Assembly (NCBI GenBank): GCA_017307375.1
Contig: JAFKFH010000023.1
Location: 1-64,000 of the forward strand
Source: Alphaproteobacteria bacterium
GTDB taxonomy: Bacteria > Pseudomonadota > Alphaproteobacteria > Ferrovibrionales > Ferrovibrionaceae
Reading direction: 5' to 3'
Length of the DNA stretch: 64,000 bases
The translations under genes and the position numbers were made by a program. Below, one piece after another: positions 17,470 to 27,425 of this stretch; position 1 is the stretch's first letter; every line of letters starts with the position of its first letter. Below the pieces are notes generated by a model. The model saw only the letters and a program-made list of their open reading frames with translations, was not told the origin of the DNA and searched no databases.

Positions 17470-18531
17470 TCAAGCCGGATGAATCAGTCCGTGCACGAAG
17501 CCCAGCTTGGCGATGACCTGCGGCGTCAGCACGAATGGATAGAGGTCGGGCTGGCCGAGGCTGCGGTTCAGGCTGTTGACCGCAAAGGCCAGCGGCAGCC
17601 AGGCCTCGACCAGCCGGTCGATGGTGGCCGCATGGTGGGGATCGAAGTCGATCCGGGTGGCAAGGCTGAGATCGTCGCCCGCGGTCGGGCGCACGCGCAG
17701 GCCGAAGGCGGCGGCGGTTTCCAGAGCGTCGACAATATGGAGGTAATGCGCCCAGGTTTCGGCGAAATCCTCCCACGGATGGGAGGCGGCATAGCTGCTG
17801 ACGAAGCTGTCCTGCCAGCCCGGTGCCGGACCGTTCTGATAATGGACCGCCAGCGCTTCGCCGTAATCGGCGCGCTCGTCGCCGAAGATGGCCCGGAAAT
17901 CGTCGAGCGCCGGCGTGTCGCGCACCAGCAGGTCCCAGTACCAGTGGCCGATCTCGTGCCGGAAATGGCCGAGCAGCGTGCGGAACGGCTCGCCCATCTG
18001 GCTGCGGATGCGTTCGCGCTCGGCATCGTCGGCCTCGGCGATGTTGATCGTGATCAGCCCGTCGGCATGGCCGGTCATCACCCGTTGGGCATGGCCCTCG
18101 CTGTCCGCGTCGGCCAGGAAGTCGAAGGCGAGGCCATGCTCGGGGTCGTCGGCCCGCGTCGCCCGGGGCAGGCGCAGCGCGATCAGCGTGTAGATCAGCC
18201 GCCGCTTGGCGACCTCGAGCTTCTGCCAGCGGGCGAGGTTTTCGGGAATCGCCGGATCGGGAACGGTATGGTTGTGCTGGCAGGCCGGGCAGAACGTCTC
18301 AGCCCCGTCGGCCGGAACCAGCCAGTTGCAGGCGCCATGGGCAGCATTGGCGCAGTAGCGCAACGGTCCCGGCGCCGGCACCATCGCCGTCCAGACGCCC
18401 TCGTCGGCCGGGGCGAGCGCCGTGAGCGTGCCGGGATCGGGCAGATAGCCGAGCGCCAGGCCGCAGCGTTCGCAGCGGACGTTCTCGAAATAGATGAGCT
18501 GGCCGCAGTTCTGACATTCGAAGAGCTTCAT
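17470..18531 (-). CDS. Zinc-ribbon putative zinc metallopeptidase
   Basis: 353 residues. The N-terminus holds a zinc ribbon (CQNCGQLIYFENVRCERCG), and a second Cys pair follows (FCPAC). The central domain carries an HExxH motif in HFRHEIGHWYWDLL (about residue 195) and ERADYGEALAVHY plus PWEDFAETWAHYLHIVDALE downstream, where the third ligand may lie. This is the Peptidase_Mx-type family found in many proteobacteria. No signal peptide, so it is cytoplasmic. The biological substrate is unknown. An inverted repeat GGCTTGAA / TTCAAGCC spans its 3' end with a long loop and may aid termination. Confidence 0.82.
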   Translation of the reverse strand: MKLFECQNCGQLIYFENVRCERCGLALGYLPDPGTLTALAPADEGVWTAMVPAPGPLRYCANAAHGACNWLVPADGAETFCPACQHNHTVPDPAIPENLARWQKLEVAKRRLIYTLIALRLPRATRADDPEHGLAFDFLADADSEGHAQRVMTGHADGLITINIAEADDAERERIRSQMGEPFRTLLGHFRHEIGHWYWDLLVRDTPALDDFRAIFGDERADYGEALAVHYQNGPAPGWQDSFVSSYAASHPWEDFAETWAHYLHIVDALETAAAFGLRVRPTAGDDLSLATRIDFDPHHAATIDRLVEAWLPLAFAVNSLNRSLGQPDLYPFVLTPQVIAKLGFVHGLIHPA

Positions 18532-18573
18532 GGCCCGGCAAACGCCGGGCCGGCCCCTGGCGTTCCGGCGCCC

Positions 18574-18996
18574 TTAGTTGATCGCCTTCCAGGAGCCGTC
18601 GGGCTGCATGCAGGCGGTGCCGAAGCCGGGCTGCGGCTGGCCGCCGATGATCACGGTCTTCTGGTACTCGCGGCAATAGGGCTGCTGCTGGGCCACCGCC
18701 GGCCGCTGGGGCGCGACGTAGTAGTTCGGCGCGGGCTGCTGGTAGACCACGACGGGCGGCGGCGGGGGCGGGGGCGGCGCCACGACCACCGCCGGCGGCG
18801 GATAGTAATAGGCGGGATAACCGTAATAGCGCGGCCCGTAATAGCGCGGGTAGTAGCCGGGCCCATACCAGCCGGTACCGATCGAGACGCCGACCGCCAC
18901 CCGCCCGCCGGCCTCGGCCGGAGCGGCAAGACCAGTCGCCAGCACGGCCGCGACGGCGGCGATACCGGCCAGGACAACGCAACGAAGGGGTTTCAT
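18574..18996 (-). CDS. Exported Tyr/Pro-rich protein
   Basis: 140 residues. A clear signal peptide (MKPLRCVVLAGIAAVAAVLATGLAAPAEA) is followed by a GYYPRYYGPRYYGYPAYYYP segment, an eight-proline run, and a C-terminal part with CREYQKTVIIGGQ and TACMQPDGSWKAI. The C-terminal motif recalls surface-antigen-like proteins that end in 'G.ACRQPDG.W'. Two cysteines could form a disulphide. Likely a periplasmic or envelope protein of unknown role. Confidence 0.75.
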   Translation of the reverse strand: MKPLRCVVLAGIAAVAAVLATGLAAPAEAGGRVAVGVSIGTGWYGPGYYPRYYGPRYYGYPAYYYPPPAVVVAPPPPPPPPVVVYQQPAPNYYVAPQRPAVAQQQPYCREYQKTVIIGGQPQPGFGTACMQPDGSWKAIN

Positions 18997-19149
18997 AATC
19001 GCTACTCACCGCGGTTCGAGGGCTTGGGTGCAGTCTACTCCAACCCCCGCAGGCCGGGAATTGCAGATTGGTAACAGATCGTCGGCGCCGCCGCCTTCCC
19101 GCCGCAATTGGCAACCGCAGCCGACAGCGTTCGCTTGCATCGGAACCAA

Positions 19150-19163
19150 CTTGCCTATACAAG
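19150..19163 (+). promoter_or_regulatory. HutC-like operator upstream of hutU
   Basis: CTTGCCTATACAAG, a CTTG-N6-CAAG dyad resembling the CTTGT-rich/TATACAAG operators of the GntR-family repressor HutC, followed immediately by TATAG which extends a second overlapping dyad (CTATACAAGTATAG). It lies 43 bp before the hutU start, where a repressor would block transcription. No hutC gene is in the window. Confidence 0.6.
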
Positions 19164-19206
19164 TATAGTCATAGCCTGCCAGCAGGGAAAATCCGAGGAG
19201 ACGGCC

Positions 19207-20892
19207 ATGACCGCAAGCCCGAACCGCCGTATCAGCAACCGTGTCGTCCGGGCCCCGCACGGCCCCGAGAAGACGGCCAAGAGCTGGGGGGCGGAGGCCG
19301 CCATGCGGATGCTGATGAACAACCTGGACCCCGAGGTGGCCGAGCGGCCGCAGGAACTGGTGGTCTATGGCGGCATCGGCCGGGCCGCGCGCGACTGGGA
19401 TGCCTTCGACCGCATCGTCGCCGCGCTGCAGACCCTCGAGGAAGACGAAAGCCTGCTGATCCAGTCGGGCAAGCCGGTCGGCGTGTTCAAGACCCACCCG
19501 GACGCGCCGCGCGTGCTGCTGGCCAATTCCAACCTGGTGCCCCATTGGGCGACCTGGGAAAAGTTCCACGAACTCGACCGCAAGGGCCTGATGATGTACG
19601 GCCAGATGACGGCCGGCTCGTGGATCTATATCGGCAGCCAGGGCATCGTCCAGGGCACCTATGAAACCTTCGTCGAGGCGGGCAAGCAGCATTACGGCGG
19701 CGACCTCGCCGGCCGCTGGATCCTGACCGGCGGCCTCGGCGGCATGGGCGGGGCCCAGCCGCTGGCCGGGGTGATGGCCGGTGCCACCGTGCTGGCAGTC
19801 GAATGCCAGCAGAGCCGCATCGACATGCGCCTGCGCACCCGCTATCTCGACGTCCAGGCCAAGGATCTCGACGATGCGCTGCGCCTGGTGCGCGAGGCCT
19901 GCGAGGCGAAGAAGGCGATCTCGATCGGCCTGCTGGGCAACGCCGCCGAAGTGTTCCCCGAGCTGGTGCGGCGCGGCGTGCGCCCCGACATCGTCACCGA
20001 CCAGACCTCGGCCCATGACCTGATCAACGGCTACCTGCCCGCCGGCTGGACGGTCGAGCGCTGGCGCCAGGCCCAGGAAGATCCGGACCAGCATGCCGAG
20101 CTGATCGAGGCGGCCAAGGCGTCGGCCCGCATCCATGTCGAGGCGATGGTCGCCTTCCACCGCGCTGGCATCCCGACCGTCGACTACGGCAACAACATCC
20201 GCCAGGTGGCGCTGGACGAAGGCTTCGCCGACGCCTTCGCCTTCCCCGGCTTCGTGCCGGCCTATATCCGCCCGCAATTCTGCGTCGGCCGCGGCCCGTT
20301 CCGCTGGGCCGCGCTGTCGGGTGACCCCGAGGACATCTACAAGACCGACGCCAAGATCAAGGAACTGTTCCCCGAGGACCGGCATCTGCATCGCTGGCTC
20401 GACATGGCGCGCGAGCGCATCGCCTTCCAGGGCCTGCCCGCCCGCATCTGCTGGCTGGGCCTGGGCGAGCGTCATCGCGCCGGCCTCGCCTTCAACGAGA
20501 TGGTGGCCAATGGCGAGCTGAAGGCCCCGATCGTCATCGGCCGCGACCATCTCGACACCGGTTCGGTGGCCAGCCCCAACCGCGAGACCGAGGCGATGAA
20601 GGACGGTTCGGACGCGGTGTCCGACTGGCCGCTGCTGAACGCGCTGCTGAACACCGCCGGCGGCGCCACCTGGGTCAGCCTGCATCACGGCGGCGGCGTC
20701 GGCATCGGCTTCTCGCAGCATTCCGGCGTCGTCATCGTCGCCGACGGCACCGAAGCCGCGGCCAGGCGCCTCGGCCGCGTGCTGTGGAACGACCCGGCCA
20801 CCGGCGTCATGCGCCATGCCGACGCGGGCTACGAGAGTGCCCAGGCCTGTGCCCGCACCCACAACCTCAACCTGCCCTCGCTGAAGGACTGA
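19207..20892 (+). CDS. hutU: Urocanate hydratase
   Basis: 561 residues, normal length. It converts urocanate to imidazolone propionate, step two of histidine breakdown, using tightly bound NAD+. Family landmarks: [54 protein letters not shown] and [14 protein letters not shown]. The ATG at 19207 follows GAGGAGACGGCC and begins the conserved N-terminus. hutI follows 4 bp later. hutH, hutG/hutF and hutC are not seen here, so the histidine pathway is split or continues elsewhere. Confidence 0.97.
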   Translation: MTASPNRRISNRVVRAPHGPEKTAKSWGAEAAMRMLMNNLDPEVAERPQELVVYGGIGRAARDWDAFDRIVAALQTLEEDESLLIQSGKPVGVFKTHPDAPRVLLANSNLVPHWATWEKFHELDRKGLMMYGQMTAGSWIYIGSQGIVQGTYETFVEAGKQHYGGDLAGRWILTGGLGGMGGAQPLAGVMAGATVLAVECQQSRIDMRLRTRYLDVQAKDLDDALRLVREACEAKKAISIGLLGNAAEVFPELVRRGVRPDIVTDQTSAHDLINGYLPAGWTVERWRQAQEDPDQHAELIEAAKASARIHVEAMVAFHRAGIPTVDYGNNIRQVALDEGFADAFAFPGFVPAYIRPQFCVGRGPFRWAALSGDPEDIYKTDAKIKELFPEDRHLHRWLDMARERIAFQGLPARICWLGLGERHRAGLAFNEMVANGELKAPIVIGRDHLDTGSVASPNRETEAMKDGSDAVSDWPLLNALLNTAGGATWVSLHHGGGVGIGFSQHSGVVIVADGTEAAARRLGRVLWNDPATGVMRHADAGYESAQACARTHNLNLPSLKD

Positions 20893-20896
20893 GCCC

Positions 20897-22114
20897 ATGG
20901 CCGCCCGCCGCTTCGACCAGCTCTGGACCGGCGTCAACCTCGCCACCATGGCGGCGGCGGGCGAGGCCTACGGTGCAATCCCGGACGGCGCCCTCGGCGT
21001 CCGGGACGGGCGCATCGCCTGGGTCGGCCGCCGTGTCGATCTCGACGACGCGGCGGCCAATCTCGCCAGCGAGGTGATCGACGGCGAGGGCGGCTGGCTC
21101 ACCCCCGGGCTGATCGACTGCCACACCCACCTGGTCTACGGCGGCAATCGCGCCCGCGAATTCGAGATGCGGCTGCAGGGCGTCGCCTATGAGGAAATCG
21201 CCCGCCAGGGCGGCGGCATCCTGTCGACGGTCAAGGCCACGCGCGCGCTGGACGAAGACGGGCTGGTCCGCGCCAGCCGCGGCCGGCTCGACGCGCTGAT
21301 CGGTGACGGCGCCACCACGGTCGAGGTCAAGACCGGTTACGGCCTCAACCTCGAGGACGAGCTGAAATGCCTGCGCGCCGCCCGCCGGCTCGGTGACGAG
21401 GCCGGTGTCGAGATCGCGCCCACCCTGCTGTCGGCCCATGCCGTGCCGCCCGAATATTCGGGCCGCGCCGACGACTACGTCGACCTCGTCTGCAACGAGA
21501 TCATCCCCGCCGCGGTCGGCCTGGCCGAGGCGGTCGACGTGTTCTGCGAAGGCATCGGTTTTTCCGCCGCCCAGACCGCGCGGGTGTTCGACGCGGCGAA
21601 GAAACACGGCCTGGCCGTCAAGGGCCATACCGAGCAGCTGTCGAATCTCGGCGGCTCGGCGCTGGCCGCCGCCTACGGCGCCTGGTCGGTCGACCATGTC
21701 GAATATCTCGACGACGACGGCGTCGCCGCCCTGGCCAAATCGGGCACCGTCGCCGTGCTGCTGCCCGGCGCGTTCTATTTCCTGCGCGAGACCAAACAGC
21801 CGCCGGTCGCGGCCTTGCGCGTGGCCGGCGTGCCGCTGGCCATCTCGACCGACGTCAATCCCGGCACCTCGCCGTTCGCGAGCCTGCGGCTGACCCTCAA
21901 CATGGCCTGCACGCTGTTCCGCCTGACGCCGGAGGAGGCGCTGGCCGGGCTGACCCGCAACGCCGCCCGCGCCTTGGGCCGCGCCGCGACCCACGGCACG
22001 CTCGAGGTCGGCAAGCATGCCGATCTCTGCCTGTGGGCCGTCGCCCACCCCGCCGAACTGGCCTATGAATTCGGCGCCAACCCGCTGCGCCGCCGGGTGT
22101 TCAGGGGGCGGTGA
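20897..22114 (+). CDS. hutI: Imidazolonepropionase
   Basis: 405 residues, amidohydrolase superfamily. It opens imidazolone propionate to N-formimidoyl-L-glutamate, step three of histidine breakdown. The metal-binding HxH is in [19 protein letters not shown]; further ligands lie in [13 protein letters not shown] and [13 protein letters not shown]; a late [10 protein letters not shown] segment completes the site. Directly after hutU (4-bp gap). Its 3' end overlaps the convergent LOG-like gene by 14 bp. Confidence 0.97.
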   Translation: MAARRFDQLWTGVNLATMAAAGEAYGAIPDGALGVRDGRIAWVGRRVDLDDAAANLASEVIDGEGGWLTPGLIDCHTHLVYGGNRAREFEMRLQGVAYEEIARQGGGILSTVKATRALDEDGLVRASRGRLDALIGDGATTVEVKTGYGLNLEDELKCLRAARRLGDEAGVEIAPTLLSAHAVPPEYSGRADDYVDLVCNEIIPAAVGLAEAVDVFCEGIGFSAAQTARVFDAAKKHGLAVKGHTEQLSNLGGSALAAAYGAWSVDHVEYLDDDGVAALAKSGTVAVLLPGAFYFLRETKQPPVAALRVAGVPLAISTDVNPGTSPFASLRLTLNMACTLFRLTPEEALAGLTRNAARALGRAATHGTLEVGKHADLCLWAVAHPAELAYEFGANPLRRRVFRGR

Positions 22115-22661
22115 TCAGTTCGGCCGCCAGCCCCGCGGCCAGATCCTCGACGCCGGCGAGGTGGCGCACGCCCTCGACCTGGGCGGCGCCGCCCAGCCCG
22201 AACACCGCACGGCCGAAGCGCAGGGCCAGCGCCACTTCCGACAGCGTGCCGAGGCTGTTGCCGACCGCGACGAGACAGCGGCAGGCGCGGGCCACGATGG
22301 CGTTGCGCGCCTCGCCGATGCCGGTGGCGATCGGGATGGTGACGTAGGCGTTGGCACCGCCGATGTCTTCCTCCGGCAGGATGCCGACGACGATGCCGCC
22401 TTCCTGGGCCGCCCCGCGGCTGGCCGCCTCCATCACACCCTGGCGGCCGCCGCAGAGCAGGGTGAAGCCGCAGCGGGCGATCAGCGCGCCGGCGGCCTCG
22501 GCCAGCGCCAGGGTTTCCCCCTCGGCCTCGCGCGGGCCGATCACGCCGATCGGCATGCGCAGCGGCGCGGCGCCCTGGCGCTGCATCGCCAGCATCGCGG
22601 CCTCGGGCGGCAGGGCACCGCCGCGGCGGACCAGGCGGGTGACGGGATCGAATTCATACAT
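22101..22661 (-). CDS. LOG-like / TIGR00725 family nucleotide-binding protein
   Basis: 186 residues, Rossmann-type fold with [27 protein letters not shown] and [20 protein letters not shown], then [14 protein letters not shown]. These mark the family annotated as 'TIGR00725/molybdenum-cofactor carrier-like' and related to lysine decarboxylase-like LOG proteins. The exact function is unknown. The C-terminus of the gene overlaps hutI; its start overlaps the end of the ABC permease gene by 8 bp, so it is probably the last gene of that operon. Confidence 0.75.
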   Translation of the reverse strand: MYEFDPVTRLVRRGGALPPEAAMLAMQRQGAAPLRMPIGVIGPREAEGETLALAEAAGALIARCGFTLLCGGRQGVMEAASRGAAQEGGIVVGILPEEDIGGANAYVTIPIATGIGEARNAIVARACRCLVAVGNSLGTLSEVALALRFGRAVFGLGGAAQVEGVRHLAGVEDLAAGLAAELITAP

Positions 22662-23490
22662 GGCGAGACTCCGCGCGCGCCGCTACGACCTCGGCGACGC
22701 CCATCAGCAGGGAACAGGTGGCGAGCAGCACAATCGAGGTCGCGGCCGCCAGGGGGAAATCGGCGCCGGCATCGGCGACCATCGAATAGAGCCGCAAGGG
22801 CAGGATGTCGAGCTGGGTACCGACCAGGGCCAGTGCGGTGCCGTAGGTGCCGATCGCGACCGCCGCGACCAGGCAGAAGGCGGCGAACGCGGTCGGCGCC
22901 ACCTGGGGGGCCAGGATGTCGATCAGGGCCCGCGCCCGGCCCGCCCCCATCGATTCCGCGGCGTCGATCTGGCGCTGGTCGAAATTGGCGAAGACCGGCA
23001 GCAGCATCAGCACGACGCGCGGCGTCAGGTAATAGGCATAGGCCATGACGAGGCCCGCCGGCCCGTAGAGCAGCGCGGCGACCTGGCCGGGATCGACGCC
23101 GATCTCGGCCAGCAGCAGCGTGACGAAGCCGGCGCGGCCCAGCACCAGGATGAAGCCGTAGGCGATGATCAGCCCGGAGAAGGTCAGCGGCAGCGCGATG
23201 ACGAGCTGCAGCAGCGCGCGCCGCGCGGGCGGCAGGCGCGACAGGTGCAGCGCCACGGCGATGCCGACGACGAGCGAGACCCCGCCCGCCCCGATGCCCA
23301 GCAGCAGCGACCGGCCCAAGGCGCCGATCAGGTCCGCCGAGGCCAGGAAGCGGGCGAAGGCGTCGCCGGCGAAGGCCTCGCCGGCGACCACCGCGAGCGG
23401 CAGGATGAAGAAGAAGCCGAGGGCCGCAAGGCCCGGCGCGGCCAGCGCGATCAGGCGCAGCCGCGGCGTGCGGATTTGCGGCCCCGCCAT
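22654..23490 (-). CDS. ABC transporter permease (spermidine/iron/phosphonate type)
   Basis: 278 residues with about six membrane helices and an EAA-like loop (AAESMGAGRARALIDILAPQVAPT). It is one of two permeases of the importer at 22654..26391. It starts just 3 bp after the binding-protein gene ends. Homology is to PotB/FbpB-like permeases. Confidence 0.88.
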   Translation of the reverse strand: MAGPQIRTPRLRLIALAAPGLAALGFFFILPLAVVAGEAFAGDAFARFLASADLIGALGRSLLLGIGAGGVSLVVGIAVALHLSRLPPARRALLQLVIALPLTFSGLIIAYGFILVLGRAGFVTLLLAEIGVDPGQVAALLYGPAGLVMAYAYYLTPRVVLMLLPVFANFDQRQIDAAESMGAGRARALIDILAPQVAPTAFAAFCLVAAVAIGTYGTALALVGTQLDILPLRLYSMVADAGADFPLAAATSIVLLATCSLLMGVAEVVAARAESRHV

Positions 23491-23492
23491 CG

Positions 23493-24575
23493 TCACTTGC
23501 CCAGCGCGGCCTTGGCCCAGCCGGCGTCGATCTCGGCCTTGCGCGCCGCAGCGGCGGCGACGTCGAGCGGCTTGACCTGCGGAGAGGCCGGCAGCTTGTC
23601 GGCCACCGCCTCGGGCAGCGCCACGCCCGGCACCGCCGGCCGCACGAAGCCCTGGGCGAAGATGCCCTGCCCCATCTCGGTCATCACGAAGTTCAGCCAC
23701 AGCTTGCCGGCGTTCGGGTTGGGGCCGTTCTTGACCAGGCTGATCCCGTAGGGGGCGGCCACCGAGGCCTCGGCCGGGATCACCACCTCGACGGCGTCGC
23801 CGAGGCCGTCGGTGTACTTGGCCTTCAGCCCGTCGTTCTCGTAGGAGATCCAGATCGGGATCTCGCCCTTGACGAACTTGGCGTAGGGGGTGGTGCCCTC
23901 GACGCGCTGGACGTTGCCCGACTTGTGCAGCTTCTCGATGTAGTCGAAGCCGGGCTGCAGGTTGTCGATCGAGCCGCCGTTGCCGTAGGCGGCGCCGATC
24001 ATCATCACCTGGCCGATGCCGGCCGAGCGCGGGTCGAGATAGACCACGGTGTTCTTGTATTCCGGCTTCAGCAGGTCGGCCCAGCTCTTCGGCGGGTTGG
24101 CCACCAGCTTCTTGTTGACGACGAAGGCGATGGTCAGCGAGTGGATGGTGAACCACTTGCCCTCGGGGTCGCGGAAGACGTCGGGCAGCTTGTCGAAGTT
24201 GACCGGCTTGAACGGCGCGACCACGTCCTTCTTCACCGCATCGATCGCCGAGGCCGCGAAATAGTAGGCGGTGTCGGCCTGCGGGCGGTTGCGCGCCTTG
24301 TCCAGCGCCACGACGGTCGCGGCCGAGCCGAGGTCGTTATAGGTGATCTCGACCGCCGGATAGCGCTTCTTGAAGGCGGCGAACTGCGCCGCCCAGTTGG
24401 CCCAGGTAGGGCCGGTATCGAAGGAGACGACGATGCCTTCCTTGGCCGCGGCCTCGTAGAGCGACTTTTCGCCGGGATAGAGTTCCGGGCCTTCCAGCGT
24501 CTGGGCGGCAACCGGGCCGGTCAAGGCCGCGGCGAGGGCTGCGGCAAGCGTCAGGCGGCGTGTGATCATGGTCAT
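23493..24575 (-). CDS. ABC transporter periplasmic substrate-binding protein
   Basis: 360 residues with a signal peptide (MTMITRRLTLAAALAAALTGPVAAQ) and a type 2 periplasmic binding fold: KEGIVVSFDTGPTWANWAAQF, ADTAYYFAASAIDAVKKD, SWADLLKPEYKNTVVYLDPRSAG. It resembles the Fe3+/polyamine/2-aminoethylphosphonate/thiamine cluster. No iron-binding Tyr pair is clear to me, so the ligand is left open. It overlaps the ATPase gene by 4 bp. Confidence 0.88.
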   Translation of the reverse strand: MTMITRRLTLAAALAAALTGPVAAQTLEGPELYPGEKSLYEAAAKEGIVVSFDTGPTWANWAAQFAAFKKRYPAVEITYNDLGSAATVVALDKARNRPQADTAYYFAASAIDAVKKDVVAPFKPVNFDKLPDVFRDPEGKWFTIHSLTIAFVVNKKLVANPPKSWADLLKPEYKNTVVYLDPRSAGIGQVMMIGAAYGNGGSIDNLQPGFDYIEKLHKSGNVQRVEGTTPYAKFVKGEIPIWISYENDGLKAKYTDGLGDAVEVVIPAEASVAAPYGISLVKNGPNPNAGKLWLNFVMTEMGQGIFAQGFVRPAVPGVALPEAVADKLPASPQVKPLDVAAAAARKAEIDAGWAKAALGK

Positions 24576-25621
24576 GATCCCCTGGGGTTGGTCGTTTCTG
24601 GCGGAAGCAGACGGATGGACGCGGGCGGAATCTCGATGGCCGCGACCGCCTCGCGCGAGGCGGTCTCGACCATGACGACGCCGTCCCCCACGGCGACGTC
24701 GAAGCGGCGCAACGAGCCGAGGAAGCGATCGCGCAGCACCGCGCCGGCAAACCGGTTGGTGCCGCCGCCGGCCGGGGCCGGCCGCACCGCCTCGGGGCGG
24801 AACAGCGCGACGACCGCGGCCCCGATGGTCTGGGTCCGGGTGTCGCAGGCCAGGGGGCCGATCGCGGTGGTCACCACGCCCGGCGCGGTGACTGTGCCGT
24901 CGAGCAGGTTGGCATGGCCGACGAAGCCCGCGACGAAGCGGTTGACCGGCGCATCGTAGAGCTCGCGCGGGCTGGCATGCTGCTGCAGCCGGCCGCCGCG
25001 CATCACCGCGACGCGGTCGGCGATCGACAGCGCCTCCTCCTGGTCGTGGGTGACATGCAGGGTGGCGATGCCGAATTCGCGCTGCACGCTGCGGATCTCG
25101 TCGCGCATGTCGGCACGATGGGCGGCGTCGAGCGCCGACAGCGGTTCGTCGAGCAGCAGGGCACGCGGCCGGAACACCAGCGCGCGCGACAGCGCCACGC
25201 GCTGCTGCTGGCCGCCGGAAAGCTGGGCGGGATGGCGGTCGGCCTCGGCCGACAGCCGCGCGCGTTCCAGCATCTCGCCGGCCCGGCGGCGCCGCTCGGC
25301 CCGGCCGACGCCGCGCAGCTTCAGCGGATAGGCGACGTTGTCGAGCGCCGACATGTGCGGGAACAGCGCGTAGTTCTGGAAGACGATGCCGAGGTCGCGG
25401 GCGCGCGGCGGCAGGCTGCCGGCATCGGTGCCGCCGATGGCGATCCGCCCGGCCTGCGGCAACAGGAAGCCGGCGACCAGCTTCAGCAGCGTCGACTTGC
25501 CGCAGCCCGACGGCCCGATGACCGCGCAGAGCTCGCCGGGGCCGACCTCCAGCGTCACGTCGTCGAGCCCGGCGGTGCCGGCGCCATAGCGGAAACCGAG
25601 ATGGTCGACCGCGATGCTCAT
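24572..25621 (-). CDS. ABC transporter ATP-binding protein (PotA/UgpC-like)
   Basis: 349 residues. Walker A is GPSGCGKST, Q-loop VFQNYALFPHM, signature LSGGQQQRVALSRAL, Walker B RALLLDEPLSALD, H-loop HVTHDQEEAL. A C-terminal TOBE-type domain follows (FRPEAVRPAP... region). Overlaps both flanking genes by 4 bp, so the four transporter genes are translated in series. Confidence 0.93.
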   Translation of the reverse strand: MSIAVDHLGFRYGAGTAGLDDVTLEVGPGELCAVIGPSGCGKSTLLKLVAGFLLPQAGRIAIGGTDAGSLPPRARDLGIVFQNYALFPHMSALDNVAYPLKLRGVGRAERRRRAGEMLERARLSAEADRHPAQLSGGQQQRVALSRALVFRPRALLLDEPLSALDAAHRADMRDEIRSVQREFGIATLHVTHDQEEALSIADRVAVMRGGRLQQHASPRELYDAPVNRFVAGFVGHANLLDGTVTAPGVVTTAIGPLACDTRTQTIGAAVVALFRPEAVRPAPAGGGTNRFAGAVLRDRFLGSLRRFDVAVGDGVVMVETASREAVAAIEIPPASIRLLPPETTNPRGS

Positions 25622-26391
25622 GCCATCAGCCTTTTTGCGCGATTGGCCGCGACCGAGGCCAGCGAGGCGACCATGGCCAGCAGCAGCAGCACCATGGTGG
25701 CGGCGCAGGCAAAGCCGGTGGCGCCGTAGAACGCCTGCAGCAGCACGACCGGATAGGGTCGCGACAGGAAGCCGGCGATCAGGTTCGACAGCTGGAATTC
25801 GCCGATCGACAGCGCCGCGACCATGATCAGCCCCGACGCCAGGCTGTGCCCGAGGCTCGGCACCACCACGTCGAAGAAGCGGGCGGCAAAGCCGGCACCG
25901 AGCGATTCGGCCGCGGCCTCCAGCGTCGCGAGGTCGAGATGCCGCATGTCGGCGACCAGGGTCTGCATCAGATAGGGCAAGGTCAGCACCACATGCCCGG
26001 CGATCAGCAGCCAGGTGGTGCCGAGCCAGGGCAGCGTGTCGGACGAAAACACCAGCACGAAGCCGAACCCCAGCACCAGCGCCGGGGCCGCGACCGGCAT
26101 CAGGTAGAGGATGCGGGCGGCCACCCGGATGCCGCGCCCGGCGGCGGCATAGATCGCATAGGCGAGCGGCAGGCCGATCAGCGCGGCGGCAGCGCAGGTG
26201 GCGAGGCAGACCACCAGGCTGACCCGGAAGGCCCGCGCGAAGCTCGGATCGGCCCACAGCGCCTCGTACCAGCGCAGCGTCGACCCGGTGGGCAGCAGCG
26301 TGTTGGTCCAGCCGTCGCCGAACGACCCCAGCGCCAGCAGCGCGATCGGCGCGGCCAGGTAGAGCAGGTAGAGATAGGTGACGACGCGCAT
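25618..26391 (-). CDS. ABC transporter permease (PotC-like)
   Basis: 257 residues, six membrane helices, with an EAA loop at AAESLGAGFAARFFDVVVPSLGHS. It is the first gene of the importer operon. The start ATG at 26391 begins MRVVTYLYLLYLAAPIALLALG, a membrane helix; a longer reading frame upstream is not supported. The 169-bp gap to the divergent DeoR-type gene holds the likely operator. Confidence 0.88.
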   Translation of the reverse strand: MRVVTYLYLLYLAAPIALLALGSFGDGWTNTLLPTGSTLRWYEALWADPSFARAFRVSLVVCLATCAAAALIGLPLAYAIYAAAGRGIRVAARILYLMPVAAPALVLGFGFVLVFSSDTLPWLGTTWLLIAGHVVLTLPYLMQTLVADMRHLDLATLEAAAESLGAGFAARFFDVVVPSLGHSLASGLIMVAALSIGEFQLSNLIAGFLSRPYPVVLLQAFYGATGFACAATMVLLLLAMVASLASVAANRAKRLMA

Positions 26392-26516
26392 CGGGGCTGA
26401 CGTACCGGTTTGTGGTGCAAAACGTACATACGATACCAATATGATCGTTTTATGACACCAAAATTTGGGCATCCGCCAAAAATTCGCGCAATACCGGGCT
26501 TGCACCGTCGCGATGA

Positions 26517-26543
26517 ATGTAAGATATCTTCCATAGCTTACAT
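26517..26543. promoter_or_regulatory. Inverted repeat between importer and DeoR-type regulator
   Basis: ATGTAAG (26517-26523) and CTTACAT (26537-26543), 13 bases apart, lie 18 bp before the regulator start and about 126 bp before the transporter start. The whole gap is AT-rich for this genome. A good candidate for autoregulation by the DeoR-type protein; not proven. Confidence 0.5.
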
Positions 26544-26560
26544 CGTGCGGAGCCGCCTTC

Positions 26561-27331
26561 ATGGATGACCAGACCGCCCTGACCGACCGCCAGCGCCGGA
26601 TCGTCGAGATCGTGCGCGAGCTGGGCTTTGCCACGGTCGAGGCGCTGGCCCGCGAATTCGACGTCTCGGCCCAGACCGTGCGGCGCGACATCATCTTCCT
26701 CGACGAGCGCGAGCTGCTGCAGCGTTTCCACGGCGGGGCCGGCCTGCGCGAGACCACGGTGCGGCTCGGCTATGGCCAGAAGCAGTCGGTGGCGGCCGAG
26801 GCCAAGGCGCGGATCGGCGAGGCGGTGGCGGCGCTGATCCCCGAGGGCGCCTCGGTCTTCCTCGACGTCGGCACGACGGTCGAGGCGGTGGCGCGCAGCC
26901 TGCGCCTGCGCAGTTCGCTGCACGTCTTCACCTCGAGCCTGCCGGCGGCGACGCTGCTGGCCGGGCGGCCGGGGATCGAGCTGTTCGTCACCGGCGGCCA
27001 GGTGCGCGGCCTGGACGGCTCGCTGGTCGGCGAGACGACGACGGCGGCGCTGGCGCGTTTCCGCCTCGACTATGCCGTGCTGGGCCTGTCGGGTTTCGAC
27101 GACGACGGCTGGATCATGGATTTCGACCTGCAGAAGGTCGGGGTCAAGCAGGCCGCGCTGGCGGCGGCGCGCCAGGGCATCGCGGTGGCCGATGCCGGCA
27201 AGTTCGAGCGCAGCGCCATCGTGCGCGTGGCCCCGCCCGAGCGGTTCGCCCGCCTGGTCAGCGATGCCGCGCCGCCGGCCCCGCTGGCCGCGCTGTTCCG
27301 CACCGCGGGCCTCGACCTGACGATCGCCTGA
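26561..27331 (+). CDS. DeoR/GlpR family transcriptional regulator
   Basis: 256 residues. An N-terminal DeoR helix-turn-helix (TVEALAREFDVSAQTVRRDIIFLDERELLQRFHGG, landmarks at about residues 25-55) precedes the DeoRC sugar-phosphate sensor domain with FLDVGTTVEAVAR, GLDGSLVGETT and VADAGKFERSAIVRVAP. DeoR proteins usually respond to phosphorylated sugars or related metabolites. Its divergent position suggests control of the ABC importer, which would hint at a phosphorylated or polyol ligand. Confidence 0.9.
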   Translation: MDDQTALTDRQRRIVEIVRELGFATVEALAREFDVSAQTVRRDIIFLDERELLQRFHGGAGLRETTVRLGYGQKQSVAAEAKARIGEAVAALIPEGASVFLDVGTTVEAVARSLRLRSSLHVFTSSLPAATLLAGRPGIELFVTGGQVRGLDGSLVGETTTAALARFRLDYAVLGLSGFDDDGWIMDFDLQKVGVKQAALAAARQGIAVADAGKFERSAIVRVAPPERFARLVSDAAPPAPLAALFRTAGLDLTIA

Positions 27332-27425
27332 GCGGGGGCCGGCGGGCGCGCGGCGCGGGTTGCGCGGCGGGCCGTTTCGGGGTCAGATCGCGGCCCCTGA
27401 TTCACCCTGACGAGGATGCCCGGTC

